A stretch of 62,055 nucleotides of DNA from Clostridiaceae bacterium (GTDB taxonomy: Bacteria; Bacillota; Clostridia; Acetivibrionales; DULL01): positions 1 through 62,055 of the forward strand of contig DULL01000063.1 of assembly GCA_012840395.1 (NCBI GenBank), written 5' to 3'. Of this stretch, positions 37,006 to 45,278 are shown piece by piece. The position numbers and the translations under genes were made by a program. How positions within the stretch are numbered: the stretch's first letter is position 1; the number at the start of each line of letters is the position of its first letter. The notes below the pieces were generated by a model. The model was not told where the DNA came from. It searched no databases and saw only the letters and a program-made list of their open reading frames with translations.

Positions 37006-38013
37006 TCACACTGTACACTTATAAAAACGCACAGTAAAACATGCGCCGCCATTATTACAGTTTTCCACCTTAATAGTTCCATTTTGAGCTGTAACAATCA
37101 TCCTTGAAAGTGCCAGGCCAATGCCAATGTTGCTATCCTTTGAGCTTTTACCTTTATAAAACCTTTCAAAAAGATGGGGCAGATCTTCAGGCGCAATGCC
37201 AGTCCCGGTATCGGTTATGGTCAGTTCAGTAAAAATCGGCGTTTCTTTTACTTTCACTGTAATTGTGCCTCCGGGTGGTGTATGTTCCATACAGTTCTTA
37301 AGAATATTTTCAACTGCTTCTGCTGTCCATGAAAAATCACCAATAAAATGCTCATCGCCTTTTGCCTTGACTATCAGCTTTTGGTTACGCAAATCCATTG
37401 GTATGGCAAGAGGTTCTGCGGATTTTCGGATAAGGTCGGAAACATTCACCGGATTTTTAGCAAACCTGACTGTCCCTGTATCAAGCTTTGATATTTTCAA
37501 CAAAGTAGAGATCAGCCAGTCTATACGGGAAAGTAGACGCAGCAGGTCTTTAGCCAGTGTAATACGGCGCTCATCTGATAAATCCTCATCAGTAAGAAAA
37601 TTAGCAATCAAATTAATAGATGTGAGGGGCGTACGGATCTGGTGCGAGATATCCGCAATGGAGTCAGCAAGATAGGTTTTATCCTTTTTCAGTGCATCTG
37701 CCTGTTCCCGTAGCCGCACAGTCATTTTATAAATTTCACTGTGCAGGATAGAAAGCTCTCCCTCTGCAAAACGATTAAGGTCAAATTTGCTGCTATCATG
37801 TAGTATTTTATCAATTTCATGGCTCAACTCTGCAATATGCCTGTATCTTTTAAATGTAGAAATAAAATGAGCAAAGTCAAATATTATGCAGTAAAAGACA
37901 GCTATCATCCCGTATTTTATATCTATGACTGAAGAAATAGAGATCAAACTTATATTCAGCAGGAACCAGAGCCATGCACTCTTTCGTATTTCAGGGTTTC
38001 GGAAAAAATCCAT
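37006..38013 (-). CDS. Sensor histidine kinase, short-loop membrane type
   Basis: 335 residues. Two N-terminal helices (14-30 and 35-52) with almost no extracellular loop, so it has no external sensor domain. Then the HisKA region with phosphoacceptor His 124 in DISHQIRTPLTS, the N box (NILKNCMEH), G1 (DTGTGIAPEDL) and the ATP lid (FERFYKG). This is the architecture of kinases that take their signal from a neighbouring ABC transporter, and an FtsX-type transporter lies divergently next to the regulator gene. Its start is two bases after the regulator stop. Confidence 0.92.
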   Translation of the reverse strand: MDFFRNPEIRKSAWLWFLLNISLISISSVIDIKYGMIAVFYCIIFDFAHFISTFKRYRHIAELSHEIDKILHDSSKFDLNRFAEGELSILHSEIYKMTVRLREQADALKKDKTYLADSIADISHQIRTPLTSINLIANFLTDEDLSDERRITLAKDLLRLLSRIDWLISTLLKISKLDTGTVRFAKNPVNVSDLIRKSAEPLAIPMDLRNQKLIVKAKGDEHFIGDFSWTAEAVENILKNCMEHTPPGGTITVKVKETPIFTELTITDTGTGIAPEDLPHLFERFYKGKSSKDSNIGIGLALSRMIVTAQNGTIKVENCNNGGACFTVRFYKCTV

Positions 38014-38015
38014 AG

Positions 38016-38687
38016 CTAGTCACCAACCTTGTAGCCAAGGCCGCGGACTGTCCGGATTATAGAAGGATTCTGCGGGTCATCTTCAATTTTATCGCGAAGT
38101 CTTTTAATATAAACGGTAAGAGTATTATCGTTCACGAATTCTCCTGCGATATTCCAGATTTCTTCAAGGAGCTTATTTCTTGAGAGTACGGCGCCTTTAT
38201 TATAAAAGAATACTAAAAGCAAGCGGTATTCAAGGGCAGAGAGAAATAAATCCCTGCCGTTTTTCATTGCGATTCCCTTTTCAGTATCTATGGTAATTCC
38301 TTTATATTCAATGGTTGAACCAAACTTATTACTGCGGCGCAACACATTTTTAATACGGGAGATCAGTTCTCTTGGTCTGAATGGTTTCCCTATATAATCA
38401 TCAGCACCTAAATCAAAACCGGCAACCACACTATATTCATCATCAGAGGCTGTGAGAAATATAACAGGTATATTGAAGTTTGATTTTACCGCAGAACACA
38501 CAGAAAAGCCATTTCCGTCCTTCAAGGATATATCCAGCAGCAAGAGGTCATAGGAAGAATTACTCAATTTGTCCATTGCAGCCTTCTGACCTGTAGCCAC
38601 ATCCACATCAAAACCTTCGTTTTTTAGAAAAACAGACAGGTTATTAATAATGTTATCATCATCTTCAACAAGCAATATCCTGGTCAT
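38016..38687 (-). CDS. OmpR-family response regulator
   Basis: 223 residues from ATG 38687 after GGGGG; the frame opens 45 bases earlier, but that stretch lacks a site. Receiver domain with Asp 52 as phosphoacceptor (LLLLDISLKDG), Thr 79 and Lys 101, then a C-terminal winged helix (LSALEYRLLLVFF... RGLGYKVGD). First gene of a regulator-kinase operon, divergent from the ABC genes it probably controls. Confidence 0.95.
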   Translation of the reverse strand: MTRILLVEDDDNIINNLSVFLKNEGFDVDVATGQKAAMDKLSNSSYDLLLLDISLKDGNGFSVCSAVKSNFNIPVIFLTASDDEYSVVAGFDLGADDYIGKPFRPRELISRIKNVLRRSNKFGSTIEYKGITIDTEKGIAMKNGRDLFLSALEYRLLLVFFYNKGAVLSRNKLLEEIWNIAGEFVNDNTLTVYIKRLRDKIEDDPQNPSIIRTVRGLGYKVGD

Positions 38688-38784
38688 TCCATTTGCCCCC
38701 ACGAGAATTAAGATGCTGTAATTATACCACAAAAAAGTAAAAGATTCATATTATTCATATTATCTAGCTATCTAAGGTGATAAG

Positions 38785-38798
38785 TGACGTTTTTGTAA
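38785..38798. promoter_or_regulatory. Possible response-regulator binding site
   Basis: tgacgtttttgtaa fits the BceR-type pattern TNACA-N4-TGTAA at all fixed positions but one. It lies between the divergent regulator and ABC operons, upstream of a TATAAT at 38832 that has no good -35, as expected for an activated promoter. Confidence 0.4.
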
Positions 38799-38879
38799 TA
38801 TTGGTGTCACCTGAATATCACATTTACAAAATATAATATAAGTATAAATTATTAAGGAGCCTTGAAGTACCTTGCTAAA

Positions 38880-38917
38880 CAAACTTACATTGCTTTTGTT
38901 ATGGAAAGCAAAGTTTG
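38880..38917 (+). repeat. Leader hairpin before ABC genes
   Basis: caaactt and tgcttt pair with aaagca and aagtttg around tgttatgg. It lies about 40 bases before the ATPase start. Confidence 0.5.
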
Positions 38918-38957
38918 CTACTAATAGTAAAGAACCATAAATTAGAGGAGTTTAAAA

Positions 38958-39641
38958 ATGGAAATTCTAAGAGTTGAAAATTTAACAAAAATCTATGGTA
39001 AAGGTGAAAATGAGGTCAGAGCTTTGGATGGTGTGTCATTTACAGTGGAAAAAGGTGAATTCATTGCAATTATAGGACCGTCAGGGTCAGGCAAATCCAC
39101 CCTTTTACATATTCTGGGCGGTGTGGACAGGCCTACTACCGGTAAGGTTTATTTGGACGGACAAGATGTGTATGCACAAAATGATGAGCAGCTGGCTATT
39201 TTCCGCCGGAGGCAGGTTGGACTTATTTATCAGTTTTATAATCTTATTCCTGTTCTTAACGTTAAAGAGAACATTACTTTGCCTGTTTTGATGGATGGCA
39301 GAAAGATAAATGAGGAAAGGTTTAATGAATTAATTTCTACTTTAAAATTAAATGATAGAGTAAATTATCTGCCCAATCAGTTATCCGGGGGGCAGCAGCA
39401 GCGTGTGTCTATTGGAAGGGCATTAATGAATGCGCCGGCAGTAGTGCTTGCCGATGAGCCTACCGGAAATCTTGACTCAAAAAACAGCCAGGAAATTATT
39501 GAACTTTTGAAGCTTTCAAATAAGAAGTATAATCAAACCTTGCTCATTATTACCCACGATGAAAACATTGCTTTGCAGGCAGAGCGCATAATTGCTATTG
39601 AAGATGGCAAAATCACCCGTGACGAGGTGATAAATAGATGA
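38958..39641 (+). CDS. ABC transporter ATPase (MacB/LolD type)
   Basis: 227 residues from ATG 38958 after AGAGGAG. Walker A GPSGSGKST (39-47), Q-loop, signature LSGGQQQRVSIGRAL, Walker B VVLADEPTGNLD with the catalytic Glu, and the H-loop ITHDE. Members energise FtsX-type permeases that act on peptides or envelope components instead of moving small molecules. Overlaps the permease gene by four bases. Confidence 0.95.
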   Translation: MEILRVENLTKIYGKGENEVRALDGVSFTVEKGEFIAIIGPSGSGKSTLLHILGGVDRPTTGKVYLDGQDVYAQNDEQLAIFRRRQVGLIYQFYNLIPVLNVKENITLPVLMDGRKINEERFNELISTLKLNDRVNYLPNQLSGGQQQRVSIGRALMNAPAVVLADEPTGNLDSKNSQEIIELLKLSNKKYNQTLLIITHDENIALQAERIIAIEDGKITRDEVINR

Positions 39642-42367
39642 ACATTTTAAATAAAGTAACAATAAAATTTCTTGTCAAAAACAAAACCCGTACCATAGTA
39701 ACAATTATAGGCATAATTCTGTCTGCTGCCATGTTTACGGCAGTAACCACTTTTATATCAAGCTTGCAGGACTATATGCTGGATAATGCCATTTATAATA
39801 ACGGTGACTGGCATGGTGCATTTTATGACATAGACAGCAATACAGCCAAAAGATTCAGAGAGAATAAAAGAATTGAAAGTGCCGCTTATGCCCATAATTT
39901 AGGATATGCGGATATTGGCAGTTCTAATGAGTATAAACCCTACTTGTTTATTATGGGAGCTGATGATTTGTTCATGGACAGGATGCCCATCCATCTTATT
40001 GATGGAAAACTTCCTGATACACCTGAAGAAATAATCCTGCCTGAGCATCTTGCATATAACGGCGGCGTATCCTATAAAATAGGGGATATTGTAAAACTTG
40101 ATATTGGAGACAGGTATTATGAAGGATATAAGTTAATGCAGAACAATCCATATGTACATCCTGATGATATTAAAAGTGATGATGTAAATAATACAGAAAA
40201 TGATATGGGAAATGAAGCAGATAATAAGGCAGATAATAGCATAAACTCAAATATAAACTCACAAACAAAAGGTGAAGTATTAACTATAAAAGAAACAAGG
40301 ACATATACAGTTGTAGGTTTTTATGAACGTCCGTCTTTTGAGGATTTTTCAGCTCCAGGATATACGGCAGTTACAAAAATGGATCCTGCTTATGATTTTG
40401 AATCATTTGCAGTATATTTCAAAATGAAAAACCCAAAAGAAACTTTTGATTATGTAAATCAAAGCGGTTTTGAAGGAACCACAAATACAGATGTTCTTAT
40501 GTACAGCGGTGCTGCACGGTATGACACTTTTTATTCTGTTCTTTACAGCCTTGGAGCTATACTTATCGGGCTTATAATGTTTGGCTCTGTTTCGTTGATT
40601 TATAATGCTTTTGCAATTTCGGTCAGCGAGCGCACCAGGCAGTTCGGGCTTTTGGCATCAATTGGTGCAACAAAGAGGCAAAGCAGAAAAATGGTGTTGT
40701 TCGAGGCTCTGGTTTTAAGCAGTATAGGCATTCCTCTTGGAATACTGAGTGGAGTTCTTGGTATCGGTGTAACTCTAAGCTTTATAGGAGACAAGTTCTA
40801 TGCTTTTTATGGCACTGAAGGCCTGACACTGGATCTGGATGTTTCCTTTGCATCAATTGTAATAGCCGCTACTGTGGCATTAGTTACCGTACTGATATCT
40901 GCCTGGATTCCATCAAAAAGAGCCGCGAAAGTAGCACCAATAGATGCGATACGCCTTTCAAACGACATTAATGTCAAAGCCCGAAGTGTCAAAACATCAA
41001 AATTAACCTATAAGTTATTTGGATTGGAAGGTATGATTGCCAGAAAACACTTTAAGCGGAACAGAAAAAAATACCGTGCAACAGTTTTTTCACTCTTCAT
41101 GAGTATTGTTCTGTTTATTTCTGCAAGCAGCTTTTGCACCTATTTGTCTGACGCTGTGTCATCAACATTCCAGGATACTGATTATGATATTGTTTATTAC
41201 TTTACCAGTGCAAATGAAGAGGATATAAGTCCTGGCAATTTGGAGGCAATTTACAGGGGGCTATCTGACCTGGACGAAGTCACTTCATTAAGCTATGCTT
41301 TATCAGTAGGTTTTGAATGTAATGTCCCTATTGAAAAGTTTTCAGATAATTATCTTGAATACTATGGCTTGTATGAAGAAATGACTGAAGAAGCAATTAC
41401 TGTTATGGTATATGGAGTCGGTGACGAAGTATACAGACAGTATCTTAAAAATAATAACCTCAGCGAGGCAGTATATATGGATGTAGATAATCCAAGAGGC
41501 ATTGCAAAGGCAGTTTTCAGCAAATTTGACCAAAATTTGGGGAAGTACGTTAATTTTCCTATTCTTAAAGACCGTTCTATGTCCATCAACTATCAGGAGT
41601 ACGATTATGAAAAGCTTAATGCCCTTACAAAGGAAGAGCGGCAACGAGTGTTTAACTCCGGCAATGACAGCGAATATAGCGAGTATATTATAAAAAAGCC
41701 TCTTACCTTTGATGTGACAGAGGGGGATTTGGTATTAGGTTTGAATGAGTCTGTTAATTATTATATTAAAATTATGTATCCTATAAGTATCTATCAGAAG
41801 TTATTTCATATAGATTATTGCAACTTCTTTTTCAAGGCTAAAAACCCTGAAAAAGCATATATTCAAATTGACGATTATCTCACGGAAAACAACCTTAAGA
41901 GAGGGAAATATTCATTATTAAATTTATATGAAATGAATGAAACCGACCGTAATATGGTTACCATAATTAAAGTGTTTTCCTATGGGTTTATTACATTAAT
42001 TTCCCTTATAGCCCTTGCCAATGTATTTAATACCATATCAACAAACATTATGCTGCGCCGCCGTGAATTTGCAATGCTTAAATCAGTAGGCATGACGACA
42101 GGTAGCTTTAACAAAATGATGAATTTTGAATGCCTTCTATATGGATTTAAATCTTTATTGTGGGGCATACCAGTAGCATTTGGTGTTACATGGCTTATTT
42201 ATCAGAGTATAAATGAAGGCTATGAGACAGGATTTTATCTTCCGTGGACTGCAGTTGTTGTAGCCATATTAAGTGTATTTGCTGTGGTATTTGCGACCAT
42301 GATTTACTCTATGAGAAAAATAAAAAATGACAACCTTATTGATGCTTTGAGAAATGAGAATTTGTAG
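39638..42367 (+). CDS. FtsX-type ABC permease, two-unit
   Basis: 909 residues. Each half has one helix, a large extracellular domain and three helices: helix near 15-37, outside domain about 40-290, FtsX core about 295-440 (SERTRQFGLLASIGATKRQSRK); then helix near 480, outside domain about 500-755, and a second core (RRREFAMLKSVGMTTGSFNK). This duplicated MacB-like plan differs from BceB, which has one outside domain. An Asn/Asp-rich insert (NTENDMGNEADNKADNSIN) near 190 looks like a disordered loop. The likely role is antimicrobial peptide sensing or removal with the adjacent two-component system. Confidence 0.9.
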   Translation: MNILNKVTIKFLVKNKTRTIVTIIGIILSAAMFTAVTTFISSLQDYMLDNAIYNNGDWHGAFYDIDSNTAKRFRENKRIESAAYAHNLGYADIGSSNEYKPYLFIMGADDLFMDRMPIHLIDGKLPDTPEEIILPEHLAYNGGVSYKIGDIVKLDIGDRYYEGYKLMQNNPYVHPDDIKSDDVNNTENDMGNEADNKADNSINSNINSQTKGEVLTIKETRTYTVVGFYERPSFEDFSAPGYTAVTKMDPAYDFESFAVYFKMKNPKETFDYVNQSGFEGTTNTDVLMYSGAARYDTFYSVLYSLGAILIGLIMFGSVSLIYNAFAISVSERTRQFGLLASIGATKRQSRKMVLFEALVLSSIGIPLGILSGVLGIGVTLSFIGDKFYAFYGTEGLTLDLDVSFASIVIAATVALVTVLISAWIPSKRAAKVAPIDAIRLSNDINVKARSVKTSKLTYKLFGLEGMIARKHFKRNRKKYRATVFSLFMSIVLFISASSFCTYLSDAVSSTFQDTDYDIVYYFTSANEEDISPGNLEAIYRGLSDLDEVTSLSYALSVGFECNVPIEKFSDNYLEYYGLYEEMTEEAITVMVYGVGDEVYRQYLKNNNLSEAVYMDVDNPRGIAKAVFSKFDQNLGKYVNFPILKDRSMSINYQEYDYEKLNALTKEERQRVFNSGNDSEYSEYIIKKPLTFDVTEGDLVLGLNESVNYYIKIMYPISIYQKLFHIDYCNFFFKAKNPEKAYIQIDDYLTENNLKRGKYSLLNLYEMNETDRNMVTIIKVFSYGFITLISLIALANVFNTISTNIMLRRREFAMLKSVGMTTGSFNKMMNFECLLYGFKSLLWGIPVAFGVTWLIYQSINEGYETGFYLPWTAVVVAILSVFAVVFATMIYSMRKIKNDNLIDALRNENL

Positions 42368-42422
42368 ATGAACACTCTGACCTTAGTTGAGCATGAATGC
42401 TTCAACTGTTAAAGATTAATAA

Positions 42423-43115
42423 TCATAAATCTACTCTATAAAGACTGTACATTTCATCTTCACTCTTCTCGGCTCTAAGAATAAAATTGAACCTGTCAAT
42501 ATCCGTACACAAGTAGAAATCTCTTTCAGGGCACCAATCTGAATTGGCAGGGTCAAAGAATCTCCTGCCGCTACTGTTTTTTAGCGAAGCAATTTTAGTA
42601 TTTATATCATAATATGTTTCTTCTAATAAACTCTTTATGTATTCAGCACAGAAAATATCTTCATCTGACAAATATCTTCCTTGAAGTCCCATACAGACTA
42701 AAGATACTGTTTCAGGATTCACAGATTTAATGTATCTGGCTATCGCTTTCGAATTAACAAGACTTCCGGAAATAACTTCATCTGCCTTTATTGCATTAAC
42801 TATTCCCTGTGTCCCGGCACTTGTTGTCTGCACAATAGTTTTCCCGGAGAAATCAATATTTTCAATATGTGTAGGAGAATTGCCATAATCGAACCCAGGC
42901 TGAATTTTTCCTTTCCGCTCTCCAATAAGTATATAATCCGGGTTTTCTTCCTTCAGCCTGTAAGCAATATCAATGTTACCTACAGGTATTATTTTTTTGG
43001 CACCATTATTTACAACATAACAAGCAACAGAAAATGCTCTGAAAACATCAATTATTACGGTTAAACCTCTGGCTTCTCTTGCTCCTTCAATAAATTGAAG
43101 TATATTAATTTTCAT
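42423..43115 (-). CDS. comB: ComB-family phosphatase (2-phosphosulfolactate phosphatase-like)
   Basis: 230 residues. Matches the ComB family: VIIDVFRAFSVACYVVNNGA near the start, IGERKGKIQPGFDYGNSPT in the middle and VQTTSAGTQGI. In methanogens ComB makes sulfolactate for coenzyme M. Clostridia do not make coenzyme M, so the natural substrate here is probably another phosphorylated hydroxy acid. It stands alone, leftward, between two ABC systems. Confidence 0.88.
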   Translation of the reverse strand: MKINILQFIEGAREARGLTVIIDVFRAFSVACYVVNNGAKKIIPVGNIDIAYRLKEENPDYILIGERKGKIQPGFDYGNSPTHIENIDFSGKTIVQTTSAGTQGIVNAIKADEVISGSLVNSKAIARYIKSVNPETVSLVCMGLQGRYLSDEDIFCAEYIKSLLEETYYDINTKIASLKNSSGRRFFDPANSDWCPERDFYLCTDIDRFNFILRAEKSEDEMYSLYRVDL

Positions 43116-43160
43116 AATTTTGAGCTCCTTTGCTTTATAGAATCATGGAGACCGTTCTCG

Positions 43161-43220
43161 GAAGCACAGGGACGGTTCTTATGCTTCCATCTATAGGGCA
43201 AGAAATCTGTCTCTTGGTCC
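43161..43220. repeat. REP-like element, copy E (half-type)
   Basis: Arm gaagcacagggacggttct...atgcttcc (43161-43188) followed by gggcaag...cttggtcc, the same composite order as copy D. Similarity to D continues about 80 bases further as ttttaagttngca and tgtttgtcaa. The rest of the gap (43221-43467) holds no gene. Confidence 0.7.
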
Positions 43221-43467
43221 TTTTTCTTTACTATCTTGTTTGTCATTAAGCATAGTTAGTTATAGTTCATTTTAAGTTTGCATATTGTGTTTGTCAATAA
43301 TATTACTGCTGCACATTTGCTGACAATATGGATTGAAAACATTATAAAAATATTCTGCGAACAAAACCTATATGTGGTATATTAAGTATTAAGAAGTGAT
43401 AAATCATTATATGCGATGAATTAGTATAAAAATTGAAAGATACAGAGATGTCAAAGGAGACAAATCA

Positions 43468-44337
43468 GTGGATACCATTCAAGCAACCAGCCTGAAGAAA
43501 TATTATGGTAAACATCTTGGGATTGAAGATGTATCATTTTCGGTTAGAGAAGGCGAAATTTTTGGATTCGTTGGGCCAAATGGTGCTGGAAAATCAACTA
43601 CCATAAGAATACTCCTGAATTTTATTTTTCCTGATGGAGGTCATGCTGTAATATGCGGCAAGGATGTTGTAAAAGAAAGTCAGGAAATTAAAAAGTTTAC
43701 AGGATATGTTCCAAGTGATGTGAGATTTTATGTAGATTTGACAGTAAAGGAATTAATTCAGATCAATAATAGGTTTTACCGCAAAGAATTTGATGAAGAA
43801 GCAGAGCGGTTATGTAATCTTTTTGAACTGGATATAACAAAAAAGTTCTATGAACTATCCATGGGAAATAAGAAAAAGGCAGCAATTGTTTGTGCTCTGG
43901 CACCGAAACCAAAAATATTGATATTGGATGAGCCAACCAATGGACTTGATCCCATGATGCAGAAGCGGTTATTTATAGAATTAAAAAATCAATCCGCTAA
44001 CGGAGTTTCTATACTACTATCCAGTCATAATCTTGTAGAGGTGCAGGAATACTGCCATAGAGTTGCTTTTATTAAGCAAGGGAAAATTTTGGTAGTAACA
44101 GATTTAAAGGAAATGGGTAATCCCAGAAAAATAGTAAGCATTTGGGGGAAAAAGGAAATCACACACCCCGCTTTTAAGTTGTTGGAAAGAGTTGGATCAA
44201 AGAGTAGCTTCATATATCAGGGTGATAGTAATCTCTTATTGAAGTTATTGCAGGAAGCTGAGCCGGATGATTTCACCATTGAAAACGAGAGCCTGGAAGA
44301 ACGTTTTATGGATCTCTATGAAAAGGAGGAACAGTAA
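43468..44337 (+). CDS. ABC-2 type transporter ATPase
   Basis: 289 residues from GTG 43468 after AAAGGAG. Walker A GPNGAGKST, a signature region reading LSMGNKKKAAIV in place of LSGGQ, Walker B ILILDEPTNGLDP, and the H-loop SSHNL. The LSMGNKKK form is common in this ATPase subfamily and not a loss. The C-terminal tail (EESLEERFMDLYEK) is standard. Paired with the ABC-2 permease, start codon overlapping the stop. Confidence 0.94.
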   Translation: MDTIQATSLKKYYGKHLGIEDVSFSVREGEIFGFVGPNGAGKSTTIRILLNFIFPDGGHAVICGKDVVKESQEIKKFTGYVPSDVRFYVDLTVKELIQINNRFYRKEFDEEAERLCNLFELDITKKFYELSMGNKKKAAIVCALAPKPKILILDEPTNGLDPMMQKRLFIELKNQSANGVSILLSSHNLVEVQEYCHRVAFIKQGKILVVTDLKEMGNPRKIVSIWGKKEITHPAFKLLERVGSKSSFIYQGDSNLLLKLLQEAEPDDFTIENESLEERFMDLYEKEEQ

Positions 44338-45146
44338 TGAATGCTTTTAGATTAGAGATAAAAAATAACTGGAAAGGTACTTTAAAATGGACTATTGCTC
44401 TTTGCATTATTACTTTTATGCTCCTTGCCTTTTTTCCCTCCATGCAAACAGAATCTATGAAGGCACTTGCCGGTGCCAAGTTGGAAGGAATCGATCCGGC
44501 ATTACTGGAAGCACTGGGATTAGGAGAACTTATGGATTTTACAGTAATTACAAATTTCTTTGGCTATATACTCCAATATATAACTTTAGCTATTATGGTG
44601 TTTGTTACACAAGTAGCAGTAAATATGCTTGTTAAAGAAGAAACAGAGGGAACTATTGAATTCCTATATAGTAAACCAATCTCTAGAAGCGCAATATTAA
44701 TACAGAAAGTGCTGGCAAACATTTTATCTTTTATTCTCTTGCTGGCTGCTCTTAGTGTTATAACATTAGTTGGTTATATCTCTTTTAGTGAATATAATAT
44801 CGCTGAAAGTATAGAAGAAGTAGGAATATTTTATGGCTCCGTCTTATATATTGGTCTTGTTTTTATGAGCCTGGGAATACTGCTGTCTACTTTGCTAAAA
44901 AGCAGCAAAGGATCTTCCGGTGTTGTAATTGCTATTGTTTTTGGCACATTTATTCTAGGAATCATGGGGGTATTAATCGATGAATTAAGTTTTCTAACCT
45001 ACTTTTCTCCAATGGACTGGATAAAAACCAAGAAACTAATGACAGAGGGAATCCGCAATGAGGAGTGGGTGATTGGGATATTGGCTTTCCTTATCTGTTC
45101 TGTTGCATCCCATGAAATATATAAAAGAAGAGATCTGCGATGCTGA
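44337..45146 (+). CDS. ABC-2 type transporter permease
   Basis: 269 residues, six hydrophobic segments. Its ATG overlaps the ATPase stop (TAATG). The motif KEETEGTIEFLYSKPISR between helices 2 and 3 is the hallmark of the ABC-2 permease family (ABC-2_3 group). The substrate is unknown; similar pairs export bacteriocins, drugs or lipids. Confidence 0.92.
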   Translation: MNAFRLEIKNNWKGTLKWTIALCIITFMLLAFFPSMQTESMKALAGAKLEGIDPALLEALGLGELMDFTVITNFFGYILQYITLAIMVFVTQVAVNMLVKEETEGTIEFLYSKPISRSAILIQKVLANILSFILLLAALSVITLVGYISFSEYNIAESIEEVGIFYGSVLYIGLVFMSLGILLSTLLKSSKGSSGVVIAIVFGTFILGIMGVLIDELSFLTYFSPMDWIKTKKLMTEGIRNEEWVIGILAFLICSVASHEIYKRRDLRC

Positions 45147-45223
45147 TTTTTCATGCATTATATTAATTGACTGGCAGACAGAGATTATCAATAATACTAA
45201 AGGAATATTAGTATACTCAAAAC

Positions 45224-45264
45224 AAACAGTAGTTGAACATAAACAATTCAACTACTGTTTTTAT
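45224..45264. terminator. Bidirectional terminator between convergent genes
   Basis: A perfect 14-pair stem, aaacagtagttgaa (45224-45237) with ttcaactactgttt (45247-45260). A T run follows on the plus strand and ttgtttt on the minus strand. Confidence 0.85.
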
Positions 45265-45278
45265 GAGTTAAATACTTT

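Noticed and set aside
39638-42367. BceB-type bacitracin permease
   Set aside because: Two large outside domains and two FtsX cores fit the duplicated MacB-like plan, not the single-loop BceB plan.
42423-43115. Coenzyme M biosynthesis
   Set aside because: Only a ComB homologue is present, with no other pathway gene; clostridial ComB homologues occur without coenzyme M.
43896-43910. Loss of the ABC signature in the ABC-2 ATPase
   Set aside because: The SMGNKKK form is normal for this ATPase subfamily.
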